Shown here: piece after piece, positions 40,974 through 50,186 of the stretch
How positions within the stretch are numbered: the stretch's first letter is position 1
Layout of the letters: each line of letters begins with the position of its first letter
The notes under the pieces: model-generated
Databases searched by the model: none
Told to the model about the DNA's origin: nothing
Seen by the model: only the letters and a program-made list of their open reading frames with translations
IMG/VR virus record: IMGVR_UViG_3300032675_000001
Coordinates: 296,684 to 360,683 of that record
Length of the DNA stretch: 64,000 bases
Direction: 5' to 3' (one strand)
Origin: a virus
Position numbers and translations under genes: made by a program

Positions 40974-42018
40974 CAGTTATTCCTTTTAGAATAGCACTTT
41001 CCTTTTTCATATGAGTTCCAGCCATCTTTGGTTTGAACTTGCGATATGATTGGCCAGCATAACCGCCTTGACCCATACCGCCGCCATATGAAGTGTCTTC
41101 TTCAAGTTCTCCATCTGCTTGACTGCCATCACAGTCATAATCACAGTTAACATCTCCACAATAGTCGCACTCAATCCATCCTACACCATGTCTGTGTTCA
41201 TCGTCATGTTGTTTTGAGAATGCATCTTTGTATTTGTCGTATTCTGTTTTTTTCTTTTTAAACGGAACCACATCGCCTTCATCCAACTCGCCAGCAGGAT
41301 GGGCGCGATAAGAAGTTGCGTTGTCAAAACTATCAAACTCATTGAGTTTTCCAGCAGGCTTTATTTTTACTTGACGCCATCCACCTTCTTGATAACCGAC
41401 TGCTGGGTAATCTGGATTCTCACTGATGGCACCTCTAAATGATCTATCCTTTAGACCACCATAAGGATTCACTGCTGGGGTTTTTTCTGCTGCAAAACGC
41501 ATATCAGTGTCTTCACCGAAATAAAGATTCTTCATTTCTTCTTCGGCGGCTGCGATAGTGTTTAGTGTATTAGCAAGTTGCTTGACGTTGTATGCAGCAG
41601 CTTTGAATGAACCTTTACTAATGTCATTTGCTAATGCAGTGGCTTCACCATGTGCTTTCTTCTTTAATCGTGATAGACTCATTGTTCCGGCACCACCAAG
41701 AATAGCAACTTCTGGATCGTCCTTATCATGACCTACAATAACGCCTTCTTTTACAGGAACACAAATATCCTTGCCGTCTTTGGTTCCAGCATATCTTTTG
41801 CCTTTCCAGCAACGCTTGCCGTCTGCACCCTTTTTGGCTTCTGTCTCATGCATTTCCTGCTTGATTTCAATCTTTTTGTTAGGGAACTTTACTCGCAACC
41901 TGTCTGCATCTTTTCTTGCTTCGGCTTGGTTGGCATATTTGGTTGAAGGCTTTCCATCAATATAGATAACCGAAACACTTTCAGATTCGTCAATAAGCCC
42001 CTTGATGATTGAACTCAT
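40960..42018 (-). CDS. Putative internal head protein, 352 aa
   Basis: Starts MSSIIKGLIDESESV, again like a cleavable targeting peptide. The region KRCWKGKRYAGTKDGKDICVPVKE (split, about residue 70) has a C-W-K-G motif also seen in the nucleotidyltransferase at 44.4 kb. A helical middle part (ALANDISKGSFKAAAYNVKQ) and a Cys-rich cluster near residue 280 (CDYCGDVNCDYDCDG) follow. Probably virion-internal; function unknown. Confidence 0.6.
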   Translation of the reverse strand: MSSIIKGLIDESESVSVIYIDGKPSTKYANQAEARKDADRLRVKFPNKKIEIKQEMHETEAKKGADGKRCWKGKRYAGTKDGKDICVPVKEGVIVGHDKDDPEVAILGGAGTMSLSRLKKKAHGEATALANDISKGSFKAAAYNVKQLANTLNTIAAAEEEMKNLYFGEDTDMRFAAEKTPAVNPYGGLKDRSFRGAISENPDYPAVGYQEGGWRQVKIKPAGKLNEFDSFDNATSYRAHPAGELDEGDVVPFKKKKTEYDKYKDAFSKQHDDEHRHGVGWIECDYCGDVNCDYDCDGSQADGELEEDTSYGGGMGQGGYAGQSYRKFKPKMAGTHMKKESAILKGITGESI

Positions 42019-42019
42019 T

Positions 42020-42691
42020 TTACTTACCCTTTTTGTGGTTTCTGTTGTTTAAATATCCACGTTTGTTGGCAGTTGCCCAAGCAATATCAGTTGCCTTGTC
42101 TTTTGACTTTCCTGCTTCACGTTCTGACTTGGCAATGTGCTTTACCATGCGATCAACTTTGGCACCTTCAAACGCTACACCACCAGCGATAGTTCCACCA
42201 TTTGGAATAGATTCAAAAGGCTTACCCGCATCCTGTTGACTTGCAAGATACTGCATTGTAGATGACATCATAGCCTTGATGCCACCGATCTTTTCTGATA
42301 CCCATTCAGGGAACTGATCTTTGTCAGAAAGTCTCTTTTCTAGTTCTGATGCTAGACGAACAATAGTGCGAAGGCTGTTTTTAAGGGTTTCACCTTCGTG
42401 TTCAGCTTTATCTGGATCATGAGGAACAAAGCCCGTTCTAGTATTACGGCCTTGACCGGGAACTACGATAATGTCTTCTTCATCAAGATGTGCTTCTGAA
42501 ACTTTCTTGGACTCACTGATAGAGTTGGCATAAGGACCCTTCTTCTTAGCCTTGCCCTTCATAACTTTAGATGCAGGTTGAAGTCCAGGAACATCTACAG
42601 ATTCCTTGGTTCTCTTTTGTGTAGTCATTGGCATCGCAACTGTTGCAACTGATCCTGCACACGTAGATTCGAAGATATCACTAATTTTCAT
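42020..42691 (-). CDS. Putative internal head protein with FESTCAGSVA start, 223 aa
   Basis: MKISDIFESTCAGSVATV at the N-terminus is common in T4-like aquatic phages and fits a targeting peptide. The C-terminal segment KVDRMVKHIAKSEREAGKSK, then DIAWATANKRGYLNNRN, is a conserved-looking basic helical module. Late promoter and good AAGGAT site. Likely virion-associated. Confidence 0.65.
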   Translation of the reverse strand: MKISDIFESTCAGSVATVAMPMTTQKRTKESVDVPGLQPASKVMKGKAKKKGPYANSISESKKVSEAHLDEEDIIVVPGQGRNTRTGFVPHDPDKAEHEGETLKNSLRTIVRLASELEKRLSDKDQFPEWVSEKIGGIKAMMSSTMQYLASQQDAGKPFESIPNGGTIAGGVAFEGAKVDRMVKHIAKSEREAGKSKDKATDIAWATANKRGYLNNRNHKKGK

Positions 42692-42713
42692 TTATTAAAT
42701 CCTTGCTGATCTA

Positions 42714-42722
42714 GTATTTATC
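42714..42722 (-). promoter_or_regulatory. Late promoter
   Basis: GATAAATAC, 22 bases upstream of the FESTCAGSVA gene start, leaving room for an AAGGAT ribosome site. Confidence 0.7.
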
Positions 42723-42723
42723 A

Positions 42724-42757
42724 AAAACAAAAAAAGAGCCTCCATTTCTGGAGGCTC
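42724..42757 (-). terminator. Rho-independent terminator after the glycosyltransferase
   Basis: Perfect 9-bp stem GAGCCTCCA/TGGAGGCTC (arms 42736-42744 and 42749-42757), 4-base loop and a long T-run on the minus strand. Directly followed by the next late promoter. Confidence 0.9.
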
Positions 42758-42784
42758 AAGTTTGCGCTAACTTATATTAATCTA

Positions 42785-43759
42785 TTAGGCTGCTTTCTTG
42801 GCCTTAGCCTTAGTTGCCTTTACTGGGGTTGCGATTCCAGCGGCAGTCAATGCTGCGGCTGTGGCATCTTCTGGTGCCGGTGCTGCTGCAGCCTCTGCCG
42901 CTGCCCTCTGTTGCTGTGCTTCAACGAACATCGGTCCAACAGTGTTGAGCAAGTGTTCCTGATTTTCCATACAGAATACATACGAACCAGAGTGGCGAAG
43001 CAATACGCGCTTGTCAACCCAGATACGACCACCAAGATCGCGCCAGTTTTCACAGAAAGTCCAGTCTTCAGAATAGTAACGATTCTGACGAACTGCGGTG
43101 TCGAAGTAGGTCTTTAAGTACTGATCGTACTTTGGATCAAGACCAATGTCATTCTTATACTGCTTTACAGCAGGATGTGCATTGAGCTTTTCAAAGACAT
43201 GCTTCTTCATGAGAAGGAAGCCTGTACCAGCCTTTGAAACTTCCTGAAGTCCATCTGGACCTTCTTCGGCACCTTCAAACCCGTTAACAACCCACTTGAT
43301 GGGCATAGTCTTCATTGGGTACAAACCACCGATAACGTCAACGTCCCTGTTCAAGAGGACCAGCAAATGCCAAGGTTCCCAACCGATATCAGCGTCAACG
43401 AAGAACAAGTGTGTTGCATCGGGCATGTCTAAAAACTTAGCAGTAAGAGTGTTACGTGCTCTGCTGATAAGAGATTCGTTTACCATTGTCTCAAGAGTCC
43501 AGTCAATGCCCAACTGGCGAGCAGTATTTGCCCACTTGATGAATGACATAAAAGTTGATTCAGTCAACATGCCGCCGTAGCAAGGCATTGCGATATGAAC
43601 CTTAGTTGTGCGAAGGAAGTCAACGTTAACTTGAATCTGTCCTTCTTGTGGCTGCTGTTCCTGAGCAGCCTGTTCAGCAATTTCCTGTACCTTTTCGACT
43701 GGAACAGTGCGTTCTTCGCCATTAGGTGCAATATTCTTAGTAGTTGGTTTACGTGCCAT
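42785..43759 (-). CDS. GT-A-type glycosyltransferase, 324 aa
   Basis: The nucleotide-sugar domain starts around residue 50 (VHIAMPCYGGMLTES) and has the metal motif FVDADIGW (about 130), then GGLYPMK and AGTGFLLMKK. Late motif YYSEDWTFCENWRDLGGRIW. The C-terminal 50 residues are an Ala/Pro/Lys tail (TPVKATKAKAKKAA), histone-H1-like. Could glycosylate phage DNA, head proteins or host envelope; no hydroxymethyl-base synthesis gene is seen here. Confidence 0.75.
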   Translation of the reverse strand: MARKPTTKNIAPNGEERTVPVEKVQEIAEQAAQEQQPQEGQIQVNVDFLRTTKVHIAMPCYGGMLTESTFMSFIKWANTARQLGIDWTLETMVNESLISRARNTLTAKFLDMPDATHLFFVDADIGWEPWHLLVLLNRDVDVIGGLYPMKTMPIKWVVNGFEGAEEGPDGLQEVSKAGTGFLLMKKHVFEKLNAHPAVKQYKNDIGLDPKYDQYLKTYFDTAVRQNRYYSEDWTFCENWRDLGGRIWVDKRVLLRHSGSYVFCMENQEHLLNTVGPMFVEAQQQRAAAEAAAAPAPEDATAAALTAAGIATPVKATKAKAKKAA

Positions 43760-43817
43760 GTAGTCCTCTTCTTGTTGTAAACTATAAAGATATTTACATC
43801 GTGAAGAGGGGGTGAAA

Positions 43818-45134
43818 TTATTTTTCTTCTAAATAATCCACACTTTCATCTACTTTTTCAGGCTTTTGGGCAACTACTTTTGGTGCTTCCGGTTCTGGGG
43901 ATTTTTTGCTATCAACCTGGTCCTGTAGAGCATTGACACGCTTCATGAGCAGATTGATTTCTTTATCTTGACGCTTATCATCTTCTTCTGAGTGCATGAT
44001 ACTGCGCATCACGAAGCGAAGGAATGCCTGTTGCTTTGATGGCGCTGAAGGATAATGTGTTCTTGCAAACGCAGCAGTCTTGTGAAATTCTGGGTGAGTA
44101 TACAGTCTCTCAAACTCATCATCACTGACTATGTTTCCTTTGTCGTGCTTTTCTTCTGGAAGAAATCTAATCTCTGATCCATTGATCAAATAGAATCCAT
44201 CACCTAAAGATTCCATAACATCTTCGTTTTTTGGCTTCTTGTGGTGCTTCTTCATATTGATGGCAATAGCGGCCTGTTGAGCGGCATTTGCTGCTTCTTC
44301 CACGCTTTCATTCGGAACACAGTTAGGAACAGTTTTGCCATTCTTCTTTTTATTTCCAACTGGCTTGTAGCCTTTCCAGCATGGGTTGGTGTTTTTTAAT
44401 GTCTTCTTAGCCTCGCTAAGTAGTTCAAAAAACTTTGCCTTCTGTTCAAGTGTTGCTTCACTTAATAGTGGCTTTATCTTATTAACCAACTCTCTCACAC
44501 TTTCGGTGATTTGCAAGTTATTGTCAAATGTTTGCTTCATGTGCTGAGCCGCATCACCATACAAATCGGTGAGGATTCTTAACTTAGTTCTATCATTGGC
44601 ACCAGCATATGCTTTGCGAATAGCACTTGCATCACGCATAGTCTTGCCAGCAATTGGAAACTCTTGAACATCCGTAGTCATAACATAAGCATGACCAGTT
44701 CCCGGTGTTCCTTTAGTCATTGGTTGCAGATTCAGAGTTGCTTCCTTGGTGAATGGCTGCATATAACTTGGCTGACCATTCTTTGTTGGCTTGAATGAAA
44801 AGCGAGCGTCCTCATTCATGTCCTTTCCACTCACACCAAATACCAATGCAGTCTTGGTAGGGTCCATTCCCTTGCTTTGAAGGTGATTGGCATATTCCAT
44901 TGCGTTATATGGATTGCGGACAATCAAAATGTTCTTTGCAGGAATACCCAAAGTCTTAGCCATTCTCGCACGATCTTCTGCCAAAAATGGGCTATCAGGT
45001 TGTTCCTGTTTTGCTGAAATGGCAAGCAGTGTATTAGGCAAGCCAAACTTTTCAGCAAGCTGTTTGAAACTTGCTGCATGTCCCTTATGAAATGGGTGGA
45101 AACGCCCAGGCATCACTGCAATTATATTTTTCAT
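43818..45134 (-). CDS. Nucleotidyltransferase (HxGH family) fused to a phage structural-type tail, 438 aa
   Basis: The first 190 residues form a cytidylyl/adenylyltransferase fold: VMPGRFHPFHKGHAASF has the H-x-G-H site, DRARMAKTLGIP follows, and AIRKAY near residue 170 serves as the C-terminal phosphate motif. The rest is charged and includes NPCWKGYKPVGNKKKNG, the same C-W-K-G element as in the internal head protein at 41.8 kb. This points to either NMN/NaMN adenylyl transfer or a phospho-sugar or lipid head-group transfer; the product is unknown. Confidence 0.75.
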   Translation of the reverse strand: MKNIIAVMPGRFHPFHKGHAASFKQLAEKFGLPNTLLAISAKQEQPDSPFLAEDRARMAKTLGIPAKNILIVRNPYNAMEYANHLQSKGMDPTKTALVFGVSGKDMNEDARFSFKPTKNGQPSYMQPFTKEATLNLQPMTKGTPGTGHAYVMTTDVQEFPIAGKTMRDASAIRKAYAGANDRTKLRILTDLYGDAAQHMKQTFDNNLQITESVRELVNKIKPLLSEATLEQKAKFFELLSEAKKTLKNTNPCWKGYKPVGNKKKNGKTVPNCVPNESVEEAANAAQQAAIAINMKKHHKKPKNEDVMESLGDGFYLINGSEIRFLPEEKHDKGNIVSDDEFERLYTHPEFHKTAAFARTHYPSAPSKQQAFLRFVMRSIMHSEEDDKRQDKEINLLMKRVNALQDQVDSKKSPEPEAPKVVAQKPEKVDESVDYLEEK

Positions 45135-45865
45135 GGTTTATCCTTACATTTGTCGCCATGGAATCTTGCATACATATTATTGGCAAATGATCTTTCGCAA
45201 TACTGGCATGTTGTTCTATGTTTTCGTGATCTCTCTAGACATGCTTCTAAATGGCGTTCCGGAACGCCATTTCTGTGCATCGGATTAATATATCCTTCTG
45301 AATTTGTCAATTCTTTAATCTTTTTACTGATTTTATTTTTAGTAGAATCTGTTATTGTTTGTTTGGATCGTTTTTCTCGCATTAAGATTTTGGTACTGTC
45401 AGTGTGCGTTTTGTTACTCATTCCTGTTGTTTTGCCACGTTTATCGATTGCATCTTGATGCTTAGTTTTCACGACCGGATCATACATTGGGTTGTTCAGA
45501 GTCATTCTCTGAGACATTTCTTTTTTCGCCAGTTCCATGACATAGGAATATGTTCTGCTGTTGGTTTTGTATCTCTCTGATTGATGTTTATTTCCAGAAT
45601 ATGTCATTCGTCTAATAGCATATATCATTTTACTTTTTGCTTGACCAGACGTAATTTTTGTTAACAAGCGATGACATATGAAATGTTCCTTAGGTGTTAA
45701 CTGGACTAAATTTTCCTTAGAGTTAGACCCCCCTAGTGATTTTGGAATAATATGATGAATTTCTGAATATCTATCTGGTGCCAATGTTCTTTTCTTGGCA
45801 AAAGATATGACACTATAATATACTGCAGTATATTTGTTGTTCAGAAATTCATCAAACATTTTCAT
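45131..45865 (-). CDS. HNH homing endonuclease with NUMOD and zinc finger, 244 aa
   Basis: HNH core YSEIHHIIPKSLGGSNSKENLVQLT (split at residue 33) with an H-H pair and trailing His-Arg. NUMOD-type repeats (TLNNPMYDP, GYINPMHRNG) and a C-terminal C-x2-C...H-x4-C finger (CQYCERSF, RFHGDKC). Its stop overlaps the nucleotidyltransferase start by ATGA, as the other HNH gene does with the polymerase. Confidence 0.85.
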   Translation of the reverse strand: MKMFDEFLNNKYTAVYYSVISFAKKRTLAPDRYSEIHHIIPKSLGGSNSKENLVQLTPKEHFICHRLLTKITSGQAKSKMIYAIRRMTYSGNKHQSERYKTNSRTYSYVMELAKKEMSQRMTLNNPMYDPVVKTKHQDAIDKRGKTTGMSNKTHTDSTKILMREKRSKQTITDSTKNKISKKIKELTNSEGYINPMHRNGVPERHLEACLERSRKHRTTCQYCERSFANNMYARFHGDKCKDKP

Positions 45866-45876
45866 TTCATTCCCTC

Positions 45877-46263
45877 TTAATATGAAAGCTTGACGAAATT
45901 CACACCACCGCCTTGGAAATCTTCTATAACGGCTCTCATATACACAAAAGTGCCTTCAATGTTGGTATAGGTAGAAGCGTTTGATGCAAGCTGTGCTGCC
46001 GAGTTAGGAGTAGCATTGGCATTGGCATCAAGCTCATATACGCTAAACCAATCTGTTTCTTGTGGATTTGTAGCAAGAGTTGCTTCAATGATAATGTTAC
46101 CTGTGCAGTTTGTCAAGCTAAGATTTACGGTTTGTAAATCTTGATTGCTGAGGTAATATGAAGCGGCAGGCTGCGCATTACCTTCTACAGTGTATGGTGC
46201 GCCGTTGCCCGGATTTATGTAGGGAGTTTGTGGTAATAGGATCAGGGTAGTTGCTTGTGCCAT
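45877..46263 (-). CDS. Probable virion protein, 128 aa
   Basis: Almost wholly beta-type, Asn/Thr/Ala-rich, with no charge clusters (TNCTGNIIIEATLATNPQETDWF). This composition fits a small tail or head-decoration domain. Co-translated with the 54-aa gene through TAATG. No family named. Confidence 0.6.
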   Translation of the reverse strand: MAQATTLILLPQTPYINPGNGAPYTVEGNAQPAASYYLSNQDLQTVNLSLTNCTGNIIIEATLATNPQETDWFSVYELDANANATPNSAAQLASNASTYTNIEGTFVYMRAVIEDFQGGGVNFVKLSY

Positions 46264-46427
46264 TATGCCGTTTCCACTTCTACCAAGACCCCATCACCCA
46301 CGAGTTCTTGTGTTACTTGTTCTAATGCAGCGTATACTTCGTCAGTGAGGATGTCTGTTGCATCTTCGCTGTCTCTGACAAGCTTACTAAGCTTGATTAC
46401 GAGAACATTTTCAACTAACTTTGCCAT
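46263..46427 (-). CDS. Small acidic protein, 54 aa
   Basis: ATG 46427 with GGAGTATTTC upstream, behind a late promoter, and the stop overlaps the next gene. Val/Glu/Asp-rich helical peptide (KLVENVLVIKLSKLVRDSEDA). Likely a real late small protein, function unknown. Confidence 0.65.
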   Translation of the reverse strand: MAKLVENVLVIKLSKLVRDSEDATDILTDEVYAALEQVTQELVGDGVLVEVETA

Positions 46428-46448
46428 GAAATACTCCAATTATATGGA

Positions 46449-46457
46449 GTATTTATC
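46449..46457 (-). promoter_or_regulatory. Late promoter for the 54-aa and 128-aa genes
   Basis: GATAAATAC, 21 bases from the ATG with a GGAG site between. Confidence 0.75.
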
Positions 46458-47144
46458 TTAGTCTGGACGCTTTTCCAATTTGAAAGATTTACCAGTAATA
46501 TTAGGAAACAAAAGATGCATCATAGTCAACACTGATTCATTATTGTAATCAATTGTGCAGTTATCTCGCAACCAAATACGCTTGTATCCACTAGTAGACC
46601 TTAACCAGTTTTCAAGCGGAAGATTGCAATAAAGATCAGGAGTCCTTCTTACGTAGTCTAGAAGTTCTTCTCTAATCTCAAGTTCTACCCTCTTGTTCTT
46701 CAAATGCAATCTATACTTAAACTTTGGTTCTTTTGCAAAATACTTTACCCCAGCAGGCATGAGTTTAACTTCCGTGATTGTTGCAGCTTGGCTAATCTTT
46801 TTTACACCATCAAAAAGAGTAATGTCATTAGAAAAAAATGAAATGCTATCTCGTTCGTGTCGAGTTCCAGTATCAGGTTCGTTATTGAATTTCTTTTTGA
46901 ATGCTAGTATTTTTCCTAATTTTTTATACTCTGCTTCTGTCGGGTGAACAAATTCTGCTAACTGATACTTTTCCTTATTCAGTTCGTGAAACGTAGCATC
47001 ATATTCGATTCGTTCCCTTAATTCTTTTATGCTATTGCACCAGTACGCAAGATATAGAAACGGATGACTGATAGCAACTCTGTACTTATATTTGCTATAG
47101 TACAGAGTGCTACGTTGCTCAACCTTCAACTTCAATGATGCCAT
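46458..47144 (-). CDS. Hypothetical T4-like phage protein, 228 aa
   Basis: ATG 47144 lies in the last codons of the Clp gene. Basic protein with a long Lys/Arg-rich middle, a hydrophobic patch (HPFLYLAYWCNSIKE) and an aromatic C-terminus. Not recognised. Confidence 0.65.
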   Translation of the reverse strand: MASLKLKVEQRSTLYYSKYKYRVAISHPFLYLAYWCNSIKELRERIEYDATFHELNKEKYQLAEFVHPTEAEYKKLGKILAFKKKFNNEPDTGTRHERDSISFFSNDITLFDGVKKISQAATITEVKLMPAGVKYFAKEPKFKYRLHLKNKRVELEIREELLDYVRRTPDLYCNLPLENWLRSTSGYKRIWLRDNCTIDYNNESVLTMMHLLFPNITGKSFKLEKRPD

Positions 47145-49386
47145 CTTCGCCAACTCGTGCGGTTTGCTTTACGGTAACATCAAAGACAATCTGACCATCT
47201 TCCATGTTAGCCATGATGTTCGCATCCTTGATACGTTCAAAGAGAATCTTCTTTGAAAGCGGAACACGAATGAGTTCATCAATCTTACGACCAAGCGGAC
47301 GAGCACCCATCTTGGGATCATATCCCTTATCAGCAAGGTAATCAATCACAGGCTCACTCAGGTTAAGAGTGATATTGTGCTTTTCGTTGAGCGGCTTCTT
47401 CACATCTTCCAAGAACTTCACAACGATCTTCTTAATTGAAAGCGTATCCAACTTGTTGAACTTGCAGACAAGATCAAGACGATTACGGAACTCAGGCTTG
47501 AAGAACTGCTTCAGTGCCTTATCGTCTTCTCCGGTCTTTTCAAGATCACCAAAGCCGATATTGTTACGTTCATTGTCAGCCGAACCCAAGTTTGAAGTAA
47601 GAATGATGATCGTGTTCTTGCACGACACTTCCTTACCGTTGGAGCCAGTGATACGACCTTCATCAAGCATCTGCAAGAAGATGTTGAAAATATCAGGATG
47701 TGCCTTTTCAACTTCGTCAAACAGAAGAATAGAATGCGGGTTCTTGCTCAAGTCTGAAATCAAACGTCCACCTTGAACCTGTGAATCGCTGAAGCCAACA
47801 TAACCTGGGGGAGGACCGATCAAGCTGCTTACGCTGTGCTTCTCACTGTATTCCGACATGTCATACTTGTGAAGCGGCATATCCAAGTTCTTGGACAGCA
47901 ACTTTGCCAACTCTGTTTTACCAGTTCCCGTTGGACCCAAGAACAAGAAGCTCGCAATCGGCTTCTTTTCGTTACCGATCCCCGCAAACGAGACATATAC
48001 ACGCTCAAGAACATCGTTGACGGTCTTATCCTGACCATACAGCTTGTCCTTGACGTTTGCTTCAAGATTCTGAACACGATCCATGTTGTCTCCGCTAAGT
48101 TTATCAGCAGGTACACCAGTGAACTTTTCAACCTGTTCGTGAATCAACTTCTTAGTAATGATTGCTTCATCGTTGCCAAGAACCTTCTGCTTCGCACAAG
48201 CGGCATCAAGCAAGTCAATAGCCTTGTCAGGGTTCTTGCGATCATGAATATACCGGGCAGCACTATCAACAGCAGCTTCAACGGCTTCCTGAGTGATGTT
48301 CACATTATGGAAGTCATTCAATCGTGCAGACAGACCACTCAAAATGCGAATGGTAGAGTCGTGCGAAGGCTCGTCAATGCTGACGCGATAAAAACGGCGC
48401 ATCAAAGCACGGTCCTTCTCAAAAGACTCGTAAAACTCTTCCCACGTGGTAGAAGCAATGACCTTGAGAGTACCCTTAGTGATAGCAGGCTTGATCATGC
48501 TCGCAAAGTCAGGACCGCTGTTGCCAGCATTCCCTGCACCCTGCATAGTATGCGCTTCGTCAATGAAGAGAATCGCCTTCTTCTTGGCATTCAATGCTTC
48601 AAGAACGTTCTTGATCTTTTCCTCAAAGTCACCGCGATAACGCGAACCAGCCAGCAACGAACCAACTTCAAGCGAGTAAAGTTCATGGTCAAGCAAGAAG
48701 TCAGGAACTTCCTTGTTTACGATTGCCTGTGCAATACCTTCTGCGATTGCAGTCTTACCAACGCCCGGATCACCAACCATAAGCACGTTAGACTTGAAAC
48801 GCTTGGCGAGAACATTGACAATATCATCAATCTCAGTAGCACGACCGATCACCGGCTCAAGCTTTTCATCACGAGCAAGCTGAGTGAGATTGATAGTATA
48901 TTCTTCAAGGATTTCATCAGCCTGAGAATCACTGATGGTGCTGCTTGAAACTCCGCCCTTGTAGTTCTTTTCCCAATGACGAACAAAATCAGTCTTGGTG
49001 ATGCCGTACTTTAGCAAAAAGTAATGAGCATGTGAGTTGCCCTCACTTGCAATAGAAAGATACAGATCAATCGTGGTAACCTGACGGCGACCTGTAAAAA
49101 GAACCTGCGTAACTGAACGATTCATCACACGTTCAAGCGCATTAGTCTTGCGTGGATTGCAGTTTGGATCAGTGGATTCGATTGCATGAAGAGAGTTTAC
49201 ATATGCCTCAACTTCAGAAATCATAAGATCAGTGTCAACATTGAACTGATTCATGCACTTTTTGAACGGTGGGTGAGTGATCAGTGCCAGCAATAGATGC
49301 TCAATCGTGCAATACTGATGCTGACGAGTCTTTGCAGCCTCAACTGCGCGTTCAATAATATTTTCAATTTCAGGTGACGTTTGCAA
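47119..49386 (-). CDS. clpA: ClpA-like double-AAA unfoldase
   Basis: Clp N-domain (about residues 1-150: EIENIIERAVEAAK, TIEHLLLALI), then two AAA modules. D1: GDPGVGKTAIAEG and LFIDEAH; D2: GPTGTGKTELAKL and LLFDEVEKAHPD, with sensor LTSNLG. No ClpB-type coiled-coil insertion is present between modules, so it is ClpA-like. At the place where ClpA has its ClpP-binding IGL loop the phage protein has NNIGFGDLEKT, a ClpX-type IGF. It may therefore redirect host ClpP. 755 aa, complete. Confidence 0.9.
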   Translation of the reverse strand: MQTSPEIENIIERAVEAAKTRQHQYCTIEHLLLALITHPPFKKCMNQFNVDTDLMISEVEAYVNSLHAIESTDPNCNPRKTNALERVMNRSVTQVLFTGRRQVTTIDLYLSIASEGNSHAHYFLLKYGITKTDFVRHWEKNYKGGVSSSTISDSQADEILEEYTINLTQLARDEKLEPVIGRATEIDDIVNVLAKRFKSNVLMVGDPGVGKTAIAEGIAQAIVNKEVPDFLLDHELYSLEVGSLLAGSRYRGDFEEKIKNVLEALNAKKKAILFIDEAHTMQGAGNAGNSGPDFASMIKPAITKGTLKVIASTTWEEFYESFEKDRALMRRFYRVSIDEPSHDSTIRILSGLSARLNDFHNVNITQEAVEAAVDSAARYIHDRKNPDKAIDLLDAACAKQKVLGNDEAIITKKLIHEQVEKFTGVPADKLSGDNMDRVQNLEANVKDKLYGQDKTVNDVLERVYVSFAGIGNEKKPIASFLFLGPTGTGKTELAKLLSKNLDMPLHKYDMSEYSEKHSVSSLIGPPPGYVGFSDSQVQGGRLISDLSKNPHSILLFDEVEKAHPDIFNIFLQMLDEGRITGSNGKEVSCKNTIIILTSNLGSADNERNNIGFGDLEKTGEDDKALKQFFKPEFRNRLDLVCKFNKLDTLSIKKIVVKFLEDVKKPLNEKHNITLNLSEPVIDYLADKGYDPKMGARPLGRKIDELIRVPLSKKILFERIKDANIMANMEDGQIVFDVTVKQTARVGEDGIIEVEG

Positions 49387-49397
49387 TTTTAAATCCT

Positions 49398-50186
49398 TTA
49401 GGTAGTTTGGTTACGCTTGATACTTTCAATGACATCAATGCTTACATTATCAGGAATGAATGGTTTTAGCAAGAGAATTTGATCACCATATTGCCCATTT
49501 TGCATAGGCATACCGTAACCGGGCAGTCTAATTTGCTGATACGGTTGGGTTTTTTCATGAATTTTCACTTCAATTTTTTTTCCACCAATCGTGTCAACTT
49601 CTACCACAGTTCCGACGATAAGATCGAGAACTGAAATAGAAAGATTTGAGTAAAGATCGTATCCTTTACGATCAAAACGCAAATCTGGCATAACGATAAA
49701 CTCTACCAAGAGAGTTGCATCGTCAATGACACCTTCATAACGTATTTGGCTACCAGAGTCAACACCTTTTGGTACCTTGATGGTGATGAGTTTTGTTCCG
49801 TTAGGCGTATTGGCCTGTAGGAAGTGTTCTGCACCATTGTATGCGTCAATGAGTGAGACTGTCACTCTAGTTCTGTATGTAGGCTTTTGTGGCTGTCTCT
49901 GATGCATGTTTTGACCAAAAACCTGACTGAACAGACTATCAATATCAAAACCATTGACATTAAAGTTGAATCCACCCGGCATTCCGTTAAACTGTGGTTG
50001 CGGGTTATCATATTGTGACTTTTTAGCAGGGTCGCTTAATGTTTCGTATGCCGTGCTAATTTCTTGAAATTTTGCTAGATCACCACCCTTATCAGGATGA
50101 TGCTGCATTGCTAGTTTACGATATGCTTTTTTGATTTCTTCTGGGGAAGCATCTCGCGATACTCCCAGTGTGTTATAATGATCCAT
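49398..50186 (-). CDS. DnaJ/CbpA-like co-chaperone, 262 aa
   Basis: J-domain at residues 1-65 with HPD in [10 protein letters not shown]; a short G/F-like stretch ([14 protein letters not shown]); two beta-sheet substrate domains follow, with [16 protein letters not shown]. There is no zinc finger, so it is type II, CbpA-like. ATG 50186 preferred over ATG 50192 because of spacing from AGGAT. An inverted repeat surrounds the start. It would supply substrates to host DnaK and perhaps the phage Clp. Confidence 0.88.
   Translation of the reverse strand: MDHYNTLGVSRDASPEEIKKAYRKLAMQHHPDKGGDLAKFQEISTAYETLSDPAKKSQYDNPQPQFNGMPGGFNFNVNGFDIDSLFSQVFGQNMHQRQPQKPTYRTRVTVSLIDAYNGAEHFLQANTPNGTKLITIKVPKGVDSGSQIRYEGVIDDATLLVEFIVMPDLRFDRKGYDLYSNLSISVLDLIVGTVVEVDTIGGKKIEVKIHEKTQPYQQIRLPGYGMPMQNGQYGDQILLLKPFIPDNVSIDVIESIKRNQTT

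Noticed and set aside
47836-48948. Long plus-strand open frame of 370 codons opposite the Clp gene
   Set aside because: It lies entirely antisense to a conserved AAA protein and its translation has no low-complexity-free domain or ribosome site; a coding shadow.
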